Source: an uncultured Rhizobiaceae group bacterium (GTDB lineage Bacteria; Pseudomonadota; Alphaproteobacteria; Rhizobiales; Rhizobiaceae). From it: 64,000 nt of DNA. The translations under genes and the position numbers were made by a program. Below are positions 1 through 8,699 of the stretch, in pieces; position 1 is the first letter of the stretch; each line of letters begins with the position of its first letter. The notes beneath the pieces were generated by a model that saw nothing but the letters and a program-made list of their open reading frames with translations, was not told where the DNA came from and did no database searches. Location: positions 434,001 through 498,000 of the forward strand of contig CANMVS010000003.1 in the NCBI GenBank assembly GCA_947501445.1. Reading direction: 5' to 3'.

Positions 1-516
1 GGCTGTTCCAGCATACAGCCAGTGAAAGCTGATCACGCTCAAGGCCAATCCGGCAAGAACCGGGCTGACGACATTCTCCAGATCATAGGCCAGCCGCGAT
101 AGTGACAGGGCTTTGGTATAGTCAGCTTCCGCTGGAAGAATATCTGGAATTAGCGCCTGAAATGTCGGGGTGAATGTGGCAGATGCAGCCTGCAATACGA
201 AGATCAGCAGGTAAATCTGCCAGATTGCATCAACAAACGGCAACATCAGTGCAATTACAACTCGCAACAGGTCTGCTGCAATGAGAACCCTTTTACGGTC
301 CAGTTGTCCGGCCAGCGCGTTGGCGATGGGTGAGAAGCCAACATAGGCCACCATCTTGATGGTCAAAGCCATGCCCAAAACGGCCCCGGCGGCCCCACCT
401 GCAATTTCATAGGCAGACAGTCCCAATGCTACTGTCAAAAGGCCAGTCCCCAAAAGGGCGACGATCTGAGCAGAAAACAATCTGGCGTATGTTCGATTGG
501 CAAGAATCGCGAGCAT
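1..516 (-). CDS. MFS transporter, N-terminal part (cut by window edge)
   Basis: Reading leftward from an ATG at 516, the frame stays open for 172 codons to the window edge. It begins MLAILANRTYARLFSAQIVA and gives several hydrophobic helices. Between helices 2 and 3 is the short charged loop AGQLDRKRV, which matches the loop motif of major facilitator superfamily proteins. Only about the first five transmembrane segments are inside the window, so the substrate cannot be judged; the start resembles the MFS_3 drug or siderophore exporter group. No partner gene is visible on this side. Family assignment is fairly safe, specificity unknown. Confidence 0.75.
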   Translation of the reverse strand, partial: MLAILANRTYARLFSAQIVALLGTGLLTVALGLSAYEIAGGAAGAVLGMALTIKMVAYVGFSPIANALAGQLDRKRVLIAADLLRVVIALMLPFVDAIWQIYLLIFVLQAASATFTPTFQALIPDILPAEADYTKALSLSRLAYDLENVVSPVLAGLALSVISFHWLYAGTA

Positions 517-703
517 GGGCAAAACCTATCACATGGTTTTGGAGAGTTAATACCCGGTTTGTCTGGTATAAGGTGTAACATTGCCGAGGGAACTGTGGAC
601 TGTGACAATGTGACTGTTAAAATGAGCCGGGGACATATTATGTCGCAGTATTTTGGTGCCTTGGGAAGGGGATCACCAGCGCGCTGCATTCAGGGCTTTT
701 GCT

Positions 704-1561
704 ATGCAAAAAATTGTTTTTCGATTCAAGGCACTCCTGTCTCTATATCTTGTTGTCTTCAGTATTGGGCTTTGTAGCGTTCATGCACAGGACAATATCG
801 AGGTGGATGTGGAACTCGTTCTGGCTGTTGATGTTTCACGTTCAATGACCGGATTTGAGTTGGAAATTCAGCGGCGCGGTTACGCCGAAGCGCTTGTCAG
901 TGCACCGGTGGTTCAGGCCATCCAGGATGGGCTTTTAGGGCGAATTGCACTGACCTATATAGAATGGGGTGGCAGCCAGTGGCAGCGCACCATCATCGAC
1001 TGGACGCTGATCGAAAATCGCGAAGATGTTGAGATGTTTGCAGCCCGTCTGACCGCGCAATTTGATGGTTCGTTACGACGAACGTCGATTTCGGGCATCA
1101 TTGATCATGCCTCCGGCCAGTTTGACAGCAATGGATTTACGGCCCGTCGGCAGATCATAGATATCTCCGGTGATGGTCCCAATAATCAGGGCCGACCGGT
1201 TCAAGAGGCCCGAGATCAGGCTTTGTTGAAAGGCATAACGATAAATGGCCTGCCATTGATGACCCGGCAGGGGCTGGGGATGCAATTTCATCTGGATGAC
1301 CTTGACGATTACTACACCAATTGCGTGATTGGTGGGCCCGGTTCATTTGTGATTCCTGTCGTCGAGTGGGACGGATTTGCCGAAGCTGTACGCAGAAAAC
1401 TGCAACTCGAACTGGCGCGGAATTCACCCATGTCCCGTCAGTGGCCTATTCACAAAGTAGCATTCACCGGTGCACAGGAAAACGGCTACGATTGCCTGAT
1501 TGGTGAAAAGATATGGCAGTATTTTATGGAACAATATCCGCTGTTGGAACGCAGCCCCTGA
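704..1561 (+). CDS. DUF1194 (von Willebrand A-like) secreted protein
   Basis: A 285-residue protein with an N-terminal signal peptide (MQKIVFRFKALLSLYLVVFS... ending near VHAQ). The body matches DUF1194: LAVDVSRSM near the mature N-terminus is a MIDAS-type DxSxS metal site, and SGDGPNNQG is the family's second conserved segment. The fold is von Willebrand A-like and the protein should act in the periplasm or outside, probably in metal-dependent protein binding; no member has a clear role that I know of. The frame is open upstream to 653, but the ATG at 704 gives a proper signal peptide. It stands alone, convergent with the epimerase gene. Confidence 0.8.
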   Translation: MQKIVFRFKALLSLYLVVFSIGLCSVHAQDNIEVDVELVLAVDVSRSMTGFELEIQRRGYAEALVSAPVVQAIQDGLLGRIALTYIEWGGSQWQRTIIDWTLIENREDVEMFAARLTAQFDGSLRRTSISGIIDHASGQFDSNGFTARRQIIDISGDGPNNQGRPVQEARDQALLKGITINGLPLMTRQGLGMQFHLDDLDDYYTNCVIGGPGSFVIPVVEWDGFAEAVRRKLQLELARNSPMSRQWPIHKVAFTGAQENGYDCLIGEKIWQYFMEQYPLLERSP

Positions 1562-1580
1562 GGTGCATGATGGTCAAGTT

Positions 1581-2549
1581 TCAGCGCGCATTGATCTGAT
1601 CAAAAATCCACCGGTAGGTTTTCTCAATTCCGTCAGCAAGCCGGTAGTCAGGCTCCCAGCCAAGCTTTTCACGAATGAGGCGGTTGTCGGAGTTCCTGCC
1701 GCGCACCCCCAATGGACCAGGAATGTGAACAACTGTAAGATTCTTACCTGCAATATCCATGATCAGACCAGCAAGCTGATTGATGGATACCATTTCCTCT
1801 GAGCCAATATTGACAGGTCCTTCAAAGTCGCTGTCCATGAGACGCAGCGAACCCTCAACACAGGCGTCCACATACAGGAACGAGCGGGTCTGTTTGCCAT
1901 CGCCCCAAATCTCGATTGAACCGCCATTTGCTGCTTCTGCGATTTTGCGGCAGAGCGCGGCGGGCACTTTTTCCCGGCCGCCACACCAGGTCCCTTCAGG
2001 ACCAAATATGTTGTGGTAACGCGCAATGTGGTTTTTCATTCCATTGTTGCGATTGTAGGCCATGTACAAACGTTCGCTGAATAGTTTTTCCCATCCGTAT
2101 TCGCTGTCCGGATTGGCAGGATAAACGCTCGCTTCGCTGGTAACAGGATTGTTTTCATCCAGCTGATTGCCTTCAGGATAGACACAGGCGGATGAAGAAT
2201 AAAATATTCGATGCGTGCCACAATTTTGTGCCGCCTCAAGAACATTCAGGTTAATGGCGACCGAATTTTGCATGACGTTGGCGTCGTTATCTCCGGTAAA
2301 AATATATCCGGCACCACCCATATCTGCTGCCAGTTGGTAAACCGCGTCGAAACTCCGGTCAAATACCTTTGCGCACTCAATCTGCCTGCTAAGGTCGGCG
2401 ATAACAAAATCATCGGCTGGTGATTTACTGAACTCCGGATGTTTTACATCAACCCCGCGAACCCAATGTCCTTCGGTCTTGAGCCGTTTGACCAGATGCG
2501 ATCCGATAAATCCGCCTGCCCCACAAACGAGGATATTTTTGTATGTCAT
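1581..2549 (-). CDS. GDP-mannose 3,5-epimerase-like NAD-dependent epimerase
   Basis: A 322-residue extended short-chain dehydrogenase. It has the NAD-binding GAGGFIGSHL (residues 10-19), the YxxxK pair at Tyr151/Lys155, and several segments typical of plant GDP-mannose 3,5-epimerase: AADMGGAGYI, YSSSACVYPE with Cys122 at the catalytic cysteine position, GGREKVPAALCRK with Lys194 at the catalytic lysine position, and GPLGVRGRNSDNRLI near the C-terminus. The expected reaction is conversion of GDP-mannose to GDP-L-galactose or GDP-L-gulose in the cytoplasm, to supply a sugar for a glycan. The start at 2549 has AGGAACG as ribosome binding site and overlaps the upstream glycosyltransferase stop (ATGA), so the two are translationally coupled. 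Another nucleotide-sugar epimerase is possible, but the conserved Cys and Lys favour this one. Confidence 0.8.
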   Translation of the reverse strand: MTYKNILVCGAGGFIGSHLVKRLKTEGHWVRGVDVKHPEFSKSPADDFVIADLSRQIECAKVFDRSFDAVYQLAADMGGAGYIFTGDNDANVMQNSVAINLNVLEAAQNCGTHRIFYSSSACVYPEGNQLDENNPVTSEASVYPANPDSEYGWEKLFSERLYMAYNRNNGMKNHIARYHNIFGPEGTWCGGREKVPAALCRKIAEAANGGSIEIWGDGKQTRSFLYVDACVEGSLRLMDSDFEGPVNIGSEEMVSINQLAGLIMDIAGKNLTVVHIPGPLGVRGRNSDNRLIREKLGWEPDYRLADGIEKTYRWIFDQINAR

Positions 2550-3841
2550 GTTCGTTCCTGCCGACTGTTGGTGGTGATGGGACCGGAGGTCTGCTGAATT
2601 TGTGTAGATTGCAAATCTGCTTGCGGTAGCAATGCGGCAGGATTGACTTCCAGATCGGGTGGCTGCCGGGTTTTTTCCTGCCCATACGTATAGGCCTTTT
2701 TGCAACCCTCAGTCAGTATCGCCGGATTTGTGGCCAGCTGCAGAACCAAAGCAGCCAGCTGCATATCATCGTGACCCGCCAACGCATTGCCGTGATCAAG
2801 AAACTCCCCGAAGGCGATGCCTTTTGTATGAATGATTGGTATTCGGGAAAAGACCGCATCGAGAATAATTCCGGATCCCTGGCACCTGTGTTTTGCAGCG
2901 TCGTAGGGTAGAAGAATTGCATCAGTTGAGGAAAAGTACTTTGCGAAGTCTGCTGGAGATAATCCCGTATTGATCGCTCTGATGGAAACAGAGTCCTGTT
3001 CAACGGGAAGATCGCGCAGATTGGCGTATGGAGCCGCACTACTTGTATTTTCGGGCACTGGAATCTGAATCACAAACTCAATAGATGGTGGTTTTTCCTG
3101 TTCTGCACATAGCGCGCGGAGCAGTTTAATGATGGAAGCAATGCGGTCGCTGCCCTTGTCTGGTCTGGGACCACCAAATATCCCGACTGTGAACGGTGAA
3201 TTGGCTTTGCGCGGTGAATTTGTTGCAATTGTATTCAGGGAATCTGGATAAATCGTGCAGGGAATAATTAATGTACCGCAAGCGTGAATGCCGTATTTGG
3301 TACGAAGTATTGCGCCATGCTGTTGCGTTTCTGTGTATATTTTCAATCGTCCCTGATCAATGAATGCTTTCAGTCGTTCGCATCCGTAGCGCTTCACAAA
3401 TACAAAGGGCATCTCCTCAAAAATGAAACGTATGTGAAATGTCGGCGTTTGCGCATTCTGCTGCAGCGTGTCCAGAACGCCAACCAACGTCCTGATGTCA
3501 CAGCTTGGAATGAGAACGTGGTCTTTTGTGCAAACTTTCATGCGGTTAAAATAGGATAGGAGCATTTTCGCAAATGTTGCTCTCAATCCGAGATTCAACC
3601 GCAGCTGACGTTTGATTTTTTTTCTGGTTGGTCGAATTGTACCGGGCAGGATCGGCCATGCAACTTTTGTCAGAGACGTGTCTGTTGACAATATGGGCCC
3701 AAGCAACCGGGAAGGTAACTGCGCATCACCAAGCAAGTGATGTTCATATTGCGGATAGACAGTGGCAATGGACTTCGGGGTGGAGCGAAAATGCCCGGAT
3801 CGGATGGATAGATTGTTTTCCACAATGACAAGTTTTTTCAT
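2546..3841 (-). CDS. glycosyltransferase (GT-B type, probable)
   Basis: A 431-residue protein without signal peptide, starting MKKLVIVENNLSIRSGHF. The C-terminal half carries the usual GT-B nucleotide-sugar features: FTVGIFGGPRPDKGSDR as the interdomain segment, then ADFAKYFSSTDAILLPYDAAKHRCQGSGIILDA, the E/G-rich acceptor region of GT4/GT1-like enzymes (here GSGIILDA where many have a Glu). Its stop overlaps the start of the epimerase gene by four bases, so it probably uses the epimerised GDP-sugar or works on the same glycan. A GTG at 3919 would add 26 residues; I prefer 3841 on protein shape, though its ribosome site is weak. Acceptor and sugar are unknown. Confidence 0.65.
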   Translation of the reverse strand: MKKLVIVENNLSIRSGHFRSTPKSIATVYPQYEHHLLGDAQLPSRLLGPILSTDTSLTKVAWPILPGTIRPTRKKIKRQLRLNLGLRATFAKMLLSYFNRMKVCTKDHVLIPSCDIRTLVGVLDTLQQNAQTPTFHIRFIFEEMPFVFVKRYGCERLKAFIDQGRLKIYTETQQHGAILRTKYGIHACGTLIIPCTIYPDSLNTIATNSPRKANSPFTVGIFGGPRPDKGSDRIASIIKLLRALCAEQEKPPSIEFVIQIPVPENTSSAAPYANLRDLPVEQDSVSIRAINTGLSPADFAKYFSSTDAILLPYDAAKHRCQGSGIILDAVFSRIPIIHTKGIAFGEFLDHGNALAGHDDMQLAALVLQLATNPAILTEGCKKAYTYGQEKTRQPPDLEVNPAALLPQADLQSTQIQQTSGPITTNSRQERT

Positions 3842-4184
3842 ATCAAATCCGGCATGATCCGGCTTGAAATAGAAATGTCCGGAGTATTTATCTGTTCGGC
3901 GAAGTGGGATCAGTATCACAGAAAATAGTTATATTTAATGGGTTTCCAATTTGGTGCAATATTTGTTGTCATAACTCGTGTAAATTTGATGGAATCCACA
4001 ATTTTTCCAGGTCATGAACATGGTAGCCACAGTAAGATCTGTGTCCGTAGCGAAACTCACATAACAATGCACCCCAATTGCATTAGGCTAAGTGCTACGT
4101 CATCATAATGACTTGGCGTTTCACCTTGTAGCGATTGTGAAATGACAATTGTAGCAAACAGACTGAGCATGGGGGACTGGCGAA
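3842..4184. other. divergent intergenic region
   Basis: This stretch separates the leftward glycosyltransferase/epimerase pair from the rightward giant repeat protein and must hold both promoters. It is AT-richer than its neighbours. I see no clear palindromic operator or RNA gene. GGGGGA at 4171-4176, eight bases before the ATG at 4185, is a good ribosome binding site for the rightward gene. Confidence 0.5.
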
Positions 4185-7100
4185 ATGCCTGTTTTTGCTG
4201 GTAAGTTTCGCATCTTGTTGAACCGTATACGCAATCAGGGGATATTTGCGTTTGCCGGGCATCAGTGTCGTTCAAGCCGTTTTATGCTGACGATTGGCCT
4301 TGTTGTGGCCACATTTATGGCCGCGCCGATGCACGCTCTGGCGCAGGAATTGAACGTCGGCGACGCTTTTGTGACGCAATTCTCGGGGACGCGCCTGTCA
4401 GGTGACGGCAGTCCTGTGATTGATCCGGATGGCGCTGTGGCACAGGCGATTGACCTGCGAAACCCTGGTGGACCTCCGGCTGGATTGCCATGGCGCGATG
4501 CACCGACAAAACTACAGGTCCTTGCACGTGATACAGGCCAGGTATTCGGTATTGCATTTGATAATCAGTCACCGGCAAATATTTATCTGACAGCTACATC
4601 CGCCTATGGATTGCATTGGGATGATATCGCCGGAACGTGGATGGAAGGTCAATGGGGTCAGGATGGTGATCCGGGCACAATCTACAAATTGGACGCCAGT
4701 AACGGATATAGACCCACCATATTCTCCAGAATCAACCTTGATGGTCGGCTGAATTCTGCTGCCGGACTGGGTAATATCACCTTCAATGGTCAAAGTAGCA
4801 GCCTGTATGTGAGTGACCTTGAATCCGGTATGATTTATCATCTTGATCTGGCGGGTAATATTTTGGAGCGCTACGATCACGGTGTGACCGGTCGATCGCA
4901 ATTTATTGAGGCGGCAACGGGCGCGGTGACAAATCTTCCCGGGGTTGCCTTTGATCCAGCATCCGATGCACAGGTTGAGTCTTGTGAAACGGGGGTTTTT
5001 TCCAACACACCTGAATGCTGGAATATCGCTGATTTCAGGCGACGGGTCTGGGGGGTGGCAGCTCATACTGATGCATCAAGCCAGCAGACCCGGCTTTATT
5101 ATGCCCTGTGGTCCAGTCAGGGTTTTGGCAACCCGGATTGGAGCGGCGATGTCAACGAACAGCAAAACAGCATTTGGTCGATTGGGCTGAGCGCACAGGG
5201 TGCATTTGACACAAATGATATCCGCCGGGAATTCGCCATGCCTGGTTTTTCTGCAACACAGGAAGATTATCAACGGGCCGGAGCCAGCAACCCGGTTTCC
5301 GATATTGCACTGGATGACAATGGAGAGATGGCCCTGGCCGAACGCGGTGGCATGCGCAATCTCGGATTGAGTGCCCAAGCGCCATTTGCCTGGCCGGATG
5401 AAGCCCGCACGGTGCGGGCACGCAGGGGCGATGATGGTGTCTGGATTCCCGTTGGGCGGCACGATATCTCCTGGTATGATCGCAAGGATCTTGGACCGCC
5501 CTATCTGAGAGCCGCCGGTAGTGGCGGGGTCGATTTTGGTTACGGATATTCTCCTGCGGGTGTACTTGAAACCGGTCAGAGAGATCGTTTTGTCTGGTCC
5601 ACCGGCGATCTCCTGTGTCGCCCGGAAAGCCCGTGCAGTGATGGTGTTGGAGATGTGCTCAACGGATTGCAGGGACAGCCATCGGATATCCTGCAGCTGC
5701 TCAACCCTGATACGGCCTATGGTGACTATCCAGACGCAGGCCCGGCGACGCCGGATGATGGTCCTGCCGGGTCCTATTTTGTGCAAACGTCACCTCAAAA
5801 TATGTCGAGCTGGAATGGTGATGTTGAAATACTCAAGGGCACAGGAACACCCTCAGCCCCTGGAAATCCTGATCTTGCCGTTTCAAAATTAATGCCGGAT
5901 TTTTGTCTGCGCGGGTCGATTTGCACCGCAAATATCAGCGTTTCCAATGTCGGCACGGCTGATTGGAACGGTCCGATATTCCTTCGCGACTTTACCGTTC
6001 CCCCGGCGCTCGGATTCTTGGCAGTGGGTGCGCCCTGGCAATGTCTGGGTATCGGTGGTGAAACCGCTTGCTACCATGCTTTTGTGACATTAAAGCCCGG
6101 CCAGAGCCTGCCGATGGTCCTCGATATTGCTGTCGCCAACAATTTTGCTTTTGACAATATCAATAATTGCGTTGCCATTGACTGGCCGCTGACCAATCCG
6201 GCCAATCCTGCTTCCATCGTCGCATCCGTTCAAAAGACACTGACACTGCTTGGCTATGATCCGGGTCCAATTGATGGTGCGATGGGTCCCAAAACGGCCG
6301 CAGCCATTGCTCAGCTCCAGTCTGATTATGGCATGCCGATTACCGGTGCCATTGATGCTGCAACACTTGAATTGCTTTATGCGGGCAGCGCGTTTTGGAG
6401 TGGCGATGGCAATCCGAGCAACGACGAAGCATGCGACAACAGTCAAATCATTGGCAATCCTCCGCCCGGTGGTATCCACTTGCCCGTCGGTTCGCGTCCG
6501 GGTCACCTGGCACCAGGATCCATTCATCAGCCTATAGGCTCTGCCCCTGCGCACGTCTTTCCCAATTCTGTTCATTTGCCGTTAGGTTCGGCACCTGCGC
6601 ATGTATTCCCCAATTCGATCCATTTGCCCATTGGCTCAAACCCCGGTCATCTGTTCCCCAATTCGATACACCTGCCCATTGGTTCCAATCCGGGACATCT
6701 GTTCCCCAACTCCATTCATCTTCCAATTGGCTCGGGCGGTCACCTGTTCCCTCAGTCAATTCATTTGCCATTGGGCTCCAACGGCGGCCATCAGTTCCCA
6801 CAGTCACTGCATTTGCCGCTTGGTTCCAACCCCGGTCACCAGTTCCCGCAATCGATCCATCTGCCGATCGGTTCGAATCCCGGTCACCAGTTCCCGCAGT
6901 CGCTGCATTTGCCGATAGGCTCCAATCCTGGCCATCAGTTCCCGCAGTCGCTGCATTTGCCACTTGGTTCCAACCCGGGTCACCAGTTCCCGCAGTCGGT
7001 CCATCTGCCGATCGGTTCGAATCCTGGTCACCAGTTCCCGCAGTCGCTGCATCTGCCGCTTGGCTCCAACCCTGGTCACCAGTTTCCGCAATCGATCCAT

Positions 7101-8537
7101 TTGCCGATTGGCTCGGTGCCTCAGCATAAATTCCCGCAATCGCTGCATTTGCCACTGGGCTCCAATCCTGGCCATCAGTTCCCTAAATCTGTGCATCTGC
7201 CGATCGGTTCGAACCCGGGCCACAAATTCCCACAGTCTCTGCATTTGCCGTTGGGGTCCAATCCCGGCCACCAATTCCCCAAATCGATCCACTTGCCGAT
7301 AGGCTCGGTTCCGCAGCATCAGTTCCCGCAGTCGATCCATCTGCCGCTCGGTTCGGTTCCCCAGCATGTGTTCCCACAATCGGTTCACCTGCCCGTTGGT
7401 TCCGCGCCTCAACACGTCTTTCCCAAGTCATTGCACTTGCCGCTTGGTTCGGATGGTGGCCATCAGTTCCCGAATTCGATCCATCTGCCGCTGGGTTCTG
7501 ATCAGGGACATAATTTTCCGGTATCGATCCACCTGCCAATTGGTTCGGTTCCGCAACATCAGTTCCCCAAATCGGTGCATTTGCCTGTTGGATCAATCGG
7601 CGGCCACAAATTCCCCAATTCGATCCATTTGCCGATAGGTTCAAATCCGCAACATCTGTTGCCCAAATCGGTGCATCTGCCGATTGGCTCTGTGGGAAAT
7701 CACGCGTTTCCAAAGTCGATCCATCTGCCGGTTGGTTCCGTTGGACACCAGCCGATTGGCTCGGTGCATCTGCCGGCAGGCTCGATTACACACAAACCTG
7801 CGGGTTCAATCCACCTGCCTGTCGGTTCAACAGGTCACAAACCTGTCGGCTCGATCCACATTCCCGTGGGTTCAAAAATTCAGATACATCAGCCGTCTGT
7901 ATCCAACAGGCCGGTGCACAGGCCTCGCGGGTCTGTTCAGACCATCAAACCAGTCGAGCCTGTGCACAAACCACGCGGTTCGGTTCAAATTCACCTGCCC
8001 GTTGGCTCAACACCACAGATACATCTTCCAATCGGCTCCAAACCACAGGTGCACAAGCCGCGCGGGTCTGTTCAGATCATCGAGCCGGTTAAACCTGTGC
8101 ACAAACCACGTGGCTCAGTTCAGGTTCACAAGCCTCGTGGATCGGTGCAGACCATCAAGCCGGTCAAGCCTGTACATAAGCCTCGTGGATCGGTGCAGAC
8201 CATCAAGCCGGTCAAGCCTGTACACAAGCCACGCGGATCGGTGCAGATCATCAAGCCAGTCAAGCCGGTGCACAAGCCACGCGGTTCAGTGCAGACCATC
8301 AAACCTGTCAAACCTGTGCACAAGCCCCGCGGATCGGTGCAGATCATCAAACCGGTCAAGCCTGTACACAAGCCGCGTGGATCCGTGCAAAAACCAAAAC
8401 CGGTCAAGCCGACCCTTCAGCTTAATCAGTCACAGCAAAACAACCGCAAAAAACAGCAACAGAATCAGAACCAGATTCTGAAGGTCAATCCGAAGGCGCT
8501 GAACCAACTGCAGCAATTACTGAAACCACAGGATTGA
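4185..8537 (+). CDS. giant secreted repeat protein (propeller-like head, PG-binding domain, two 16-residue repeat arrays)
   Basis: A 1450-residue protein. Residues 1-53 form a long signal sequence ending near MHALAQE. Residues 54 to about 565 look like a beta-propeller or similar beta-rich head (IYLTATSAYGLHW, LYVSDLESGMIYHLDLAGNILERYD). Residues about 570-675 resemble a CARDB/DUF11-type immunoglobulin-like domain (DLAVSKLM...ANISVSNVGTADW). Residues about 678-736 are a PG_binding_1 domain (LTLLGYDPGPIDGAMGPKTA), which normally anchors proteins to peptidoglycan. From residue 765 follow two arrays of 16-residue units, His/Pro/Gly/Ser-rich and then Lys/Arg/Pro-rich, and a Q/N-rich tail. The start at 4185 has GGGGGA eight bases upstream; the ATG at 4284 lacks a site. 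I infer a cell-wall-attached surface stalk or adhesin; function unknown. The frame is intact throughout. Confidence 0.8.
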   Translation: MPVFAGKFRILLNRIRNQGIFAFAGHQCRSSRFMLTIGLVVATFMAAPMHALAQELNVGDAFVTQFSGTRLSGDGSPVIDPDGAVAQAIDLRNPGGPPAGLPWRDAPTKLQVLARDTGQVFGIAFDNQSPANIYLTATSAYGLHWDDIAGTWMEGQWGQDGDPGTIYKLDASNGYRPTIFSRINLDGRLNSAAGLGNITFNGQSSSLYVSDLESGMIYHLDLAGNILERYDHGVTGRSQFIEAATGAVTNLPGVAFDPASDAQVESCETGVFSNTPECWNIADFRRRVWGVAAHTDASSQQTRLYYALWSSQGFGNPDWSGDVNEQQNSIWSIGLSAQGAFDTNDIRREFAMPGFSATQEDYQRAGASNPVSDIALDDNGEMALAERGGMRNLGLSAQAPFAWPDEARTVRARRGDDGVWIPVGRHDISWYDRKDLGPPYLRAAGSGGVDFGYGYSPAGVLETGQRDRFVWSTGDLLCRPESPCSDGVGDVLNGLQGQPSDILQLLNPDTAYGDYPDAGPATPDDGPAGSYFVQTSPQNMSSWNGDVEILKGTGTPSAPGNPDLAVSKLMPDFCLRGSICTANISVSNVGTADWNGPIFLRDFTVPPALGFLAVGAPWQCLGIGGETACYHAFVTLKPGQSLPMVLDIAVANNFAFDNINNCVAIDWPLTNPANPASIVASVQKTLTLLGYDPGPIDGAMGPKTAAAIAQLQSDYGMPITGAIDAATLELLYAGSAFWSGDGNPSNDEACDNSQIIGNPPPGGIHLPVGSRPGHLAPGSIHQPIGSAPAHVFPNSVHLPLGSAPAHVFPNSIHLPIGSNPGHLFPNSIHLPIGSNPGHLFPNSIHLPIGSGGHLFPQSIHLPLGSNGGHQFPQSLHLPLGSNPGHQFPQSIHLPIGSNPGHQFPQSLHLPIGSNPGHQFPQSLHLPLGSNPGHQFPQSVHLPIGSNPGHQFPQSLHLPLGSNPGHQFPQSIHLPIGSVPQHKFPQSLHLPLGSNPGHQFPKSVHLPIGSNPGHKFPQSLHLPLGSNPGHQFPKSIHLPIGSVPQHQFPQSIHLPLGSVPQHVFPQSVHLPVGSAPQHVFPKSLHLPLGSDGGHQFPNSIHLPLGSDQGHNFPVSIHLPIGSVPQHQFPKSVHLPVGSIGGHKFPNSIHLPIGSNPQHLLPKSVHLPIGSVGNHAFPKSIHLPVGSVGHQPIGSVHLPAGSITHKPAGSIHLPVGSTGHKPVGSIHIPVGSKIQIHQPSVSNRPVHRPRGSVQTIKPVEPVHKPRGSVQIHLPVGSTPQIHLPIGSKPQVHKPRGSVQIIEPVKPVHKPRGSVQVHKPRGSVQTIKPVKPVHKPRGSVQTIKPVKPVHKPRGSVQIIKPVKPVHKPRGSVQTIKPVKPVHKPRGSVQIIKPVKPVHKPRGSVQKPKPVKPTLQLNQSQQNNRKKQQQNQNQILKVNPKALNQLQQLLKPQD
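6477..7721 (+). repeat. 48-bp tandem repeat array 1 (26 units, coding)
   Basis: Residues 765-1179 of the giant protein consist of 26 consecutive units with consensus HLPIGSNPGHQFPQSL (one unit is 15 residues). Positions 1-3 and 5-6 (HLP, GS), His10, Pro13 and Ser15 are nearly invariant; position 4 is I/L/V, 16 is I/L/V, and 7-9 vary (NPG, VPQ, APQ, DGG). Each unit carries two histidines. Four shorter degenerate units (HLPVGSVGHQPIGSV and similar) follow up to about 7870. At DNA level the copies are diverged at third positions, so selection acts on the protein rather than recent amplification alone. Confidence 0.9.
7914..8411 (+). repeat. 48-bp tandem repeat array 2 (coding, KPRGSVQ type)
   Basis: Residues 1244-1409 of the same protein are a second array with consensus VHKPRGSVQTIKPVKP, also 16 residues, in about eight full and several partial units; two HLPVGS/HLPIGS units of the first type are interspersed near 7992-8045. 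The array is strongly basic (Lys, Arg) where array 1 is neutral and His-rich. DNA copies at 8110-8400 are much more alike than those of array 1, suggesting recent unit duplication. Confidence 0.9.
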
Positions 8538-8570
8538 ATGATCAATTGTGATTTGCACAATGTCAGTAAT

Positions 8571-8672
8571 TAGAGCAATTCAGGTTTTGACGGTATCGGC
8601 AAAACCTGAATGCATCAACAAAATCAAAGGCCGACACCGTTGTCCCGTTTCTGATAAAACGTGAAACGGTCT
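8571..8672 (+). repeat. dispersed two-hairpin extragenic element, copy 1
   Basis: About 100 bp between two tandem genes. Hairpin 1 is CAGGTTTTG (8581-8589) with CAAAACCTG (8600-8608). A linker with GCATCAACAAAATCAA and GGCCGACACCGTTGT follows. Hairpin 2 is CCGTTTC (8645-8651) with GAAACGG (8663-8669). The same arrangement recurs at five other intergenic places in this window. It has no U-run, so it is not a standard terminator. Confidence 0.85.
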
Positions 8673-8699
8673 GGCTGCATCAGGAAAGATGAGTTCTCA

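Noticed and set aside
6395-7713. Several long open frames on both strands over the repeat arrays (for example 6395-7129 + and 6532-7155 -)
   Set aside because: They are by-products of a 48-bp periodic sequence without stops in other frames; they have no ribosome sites, and the protein-level conservation follows the frame starting at 4185.
6477-7721. Possible CRISPR or satellite array
   Set aside because: Units are contiguous, in frame and vary at third codon positions, with no unique spacers and no cas genes; it is a coding repeat.
8126-8407. Minus-strand frame with CTGLTGLM-type repeats
   Set aside because: Pure antisense of coding array 2.
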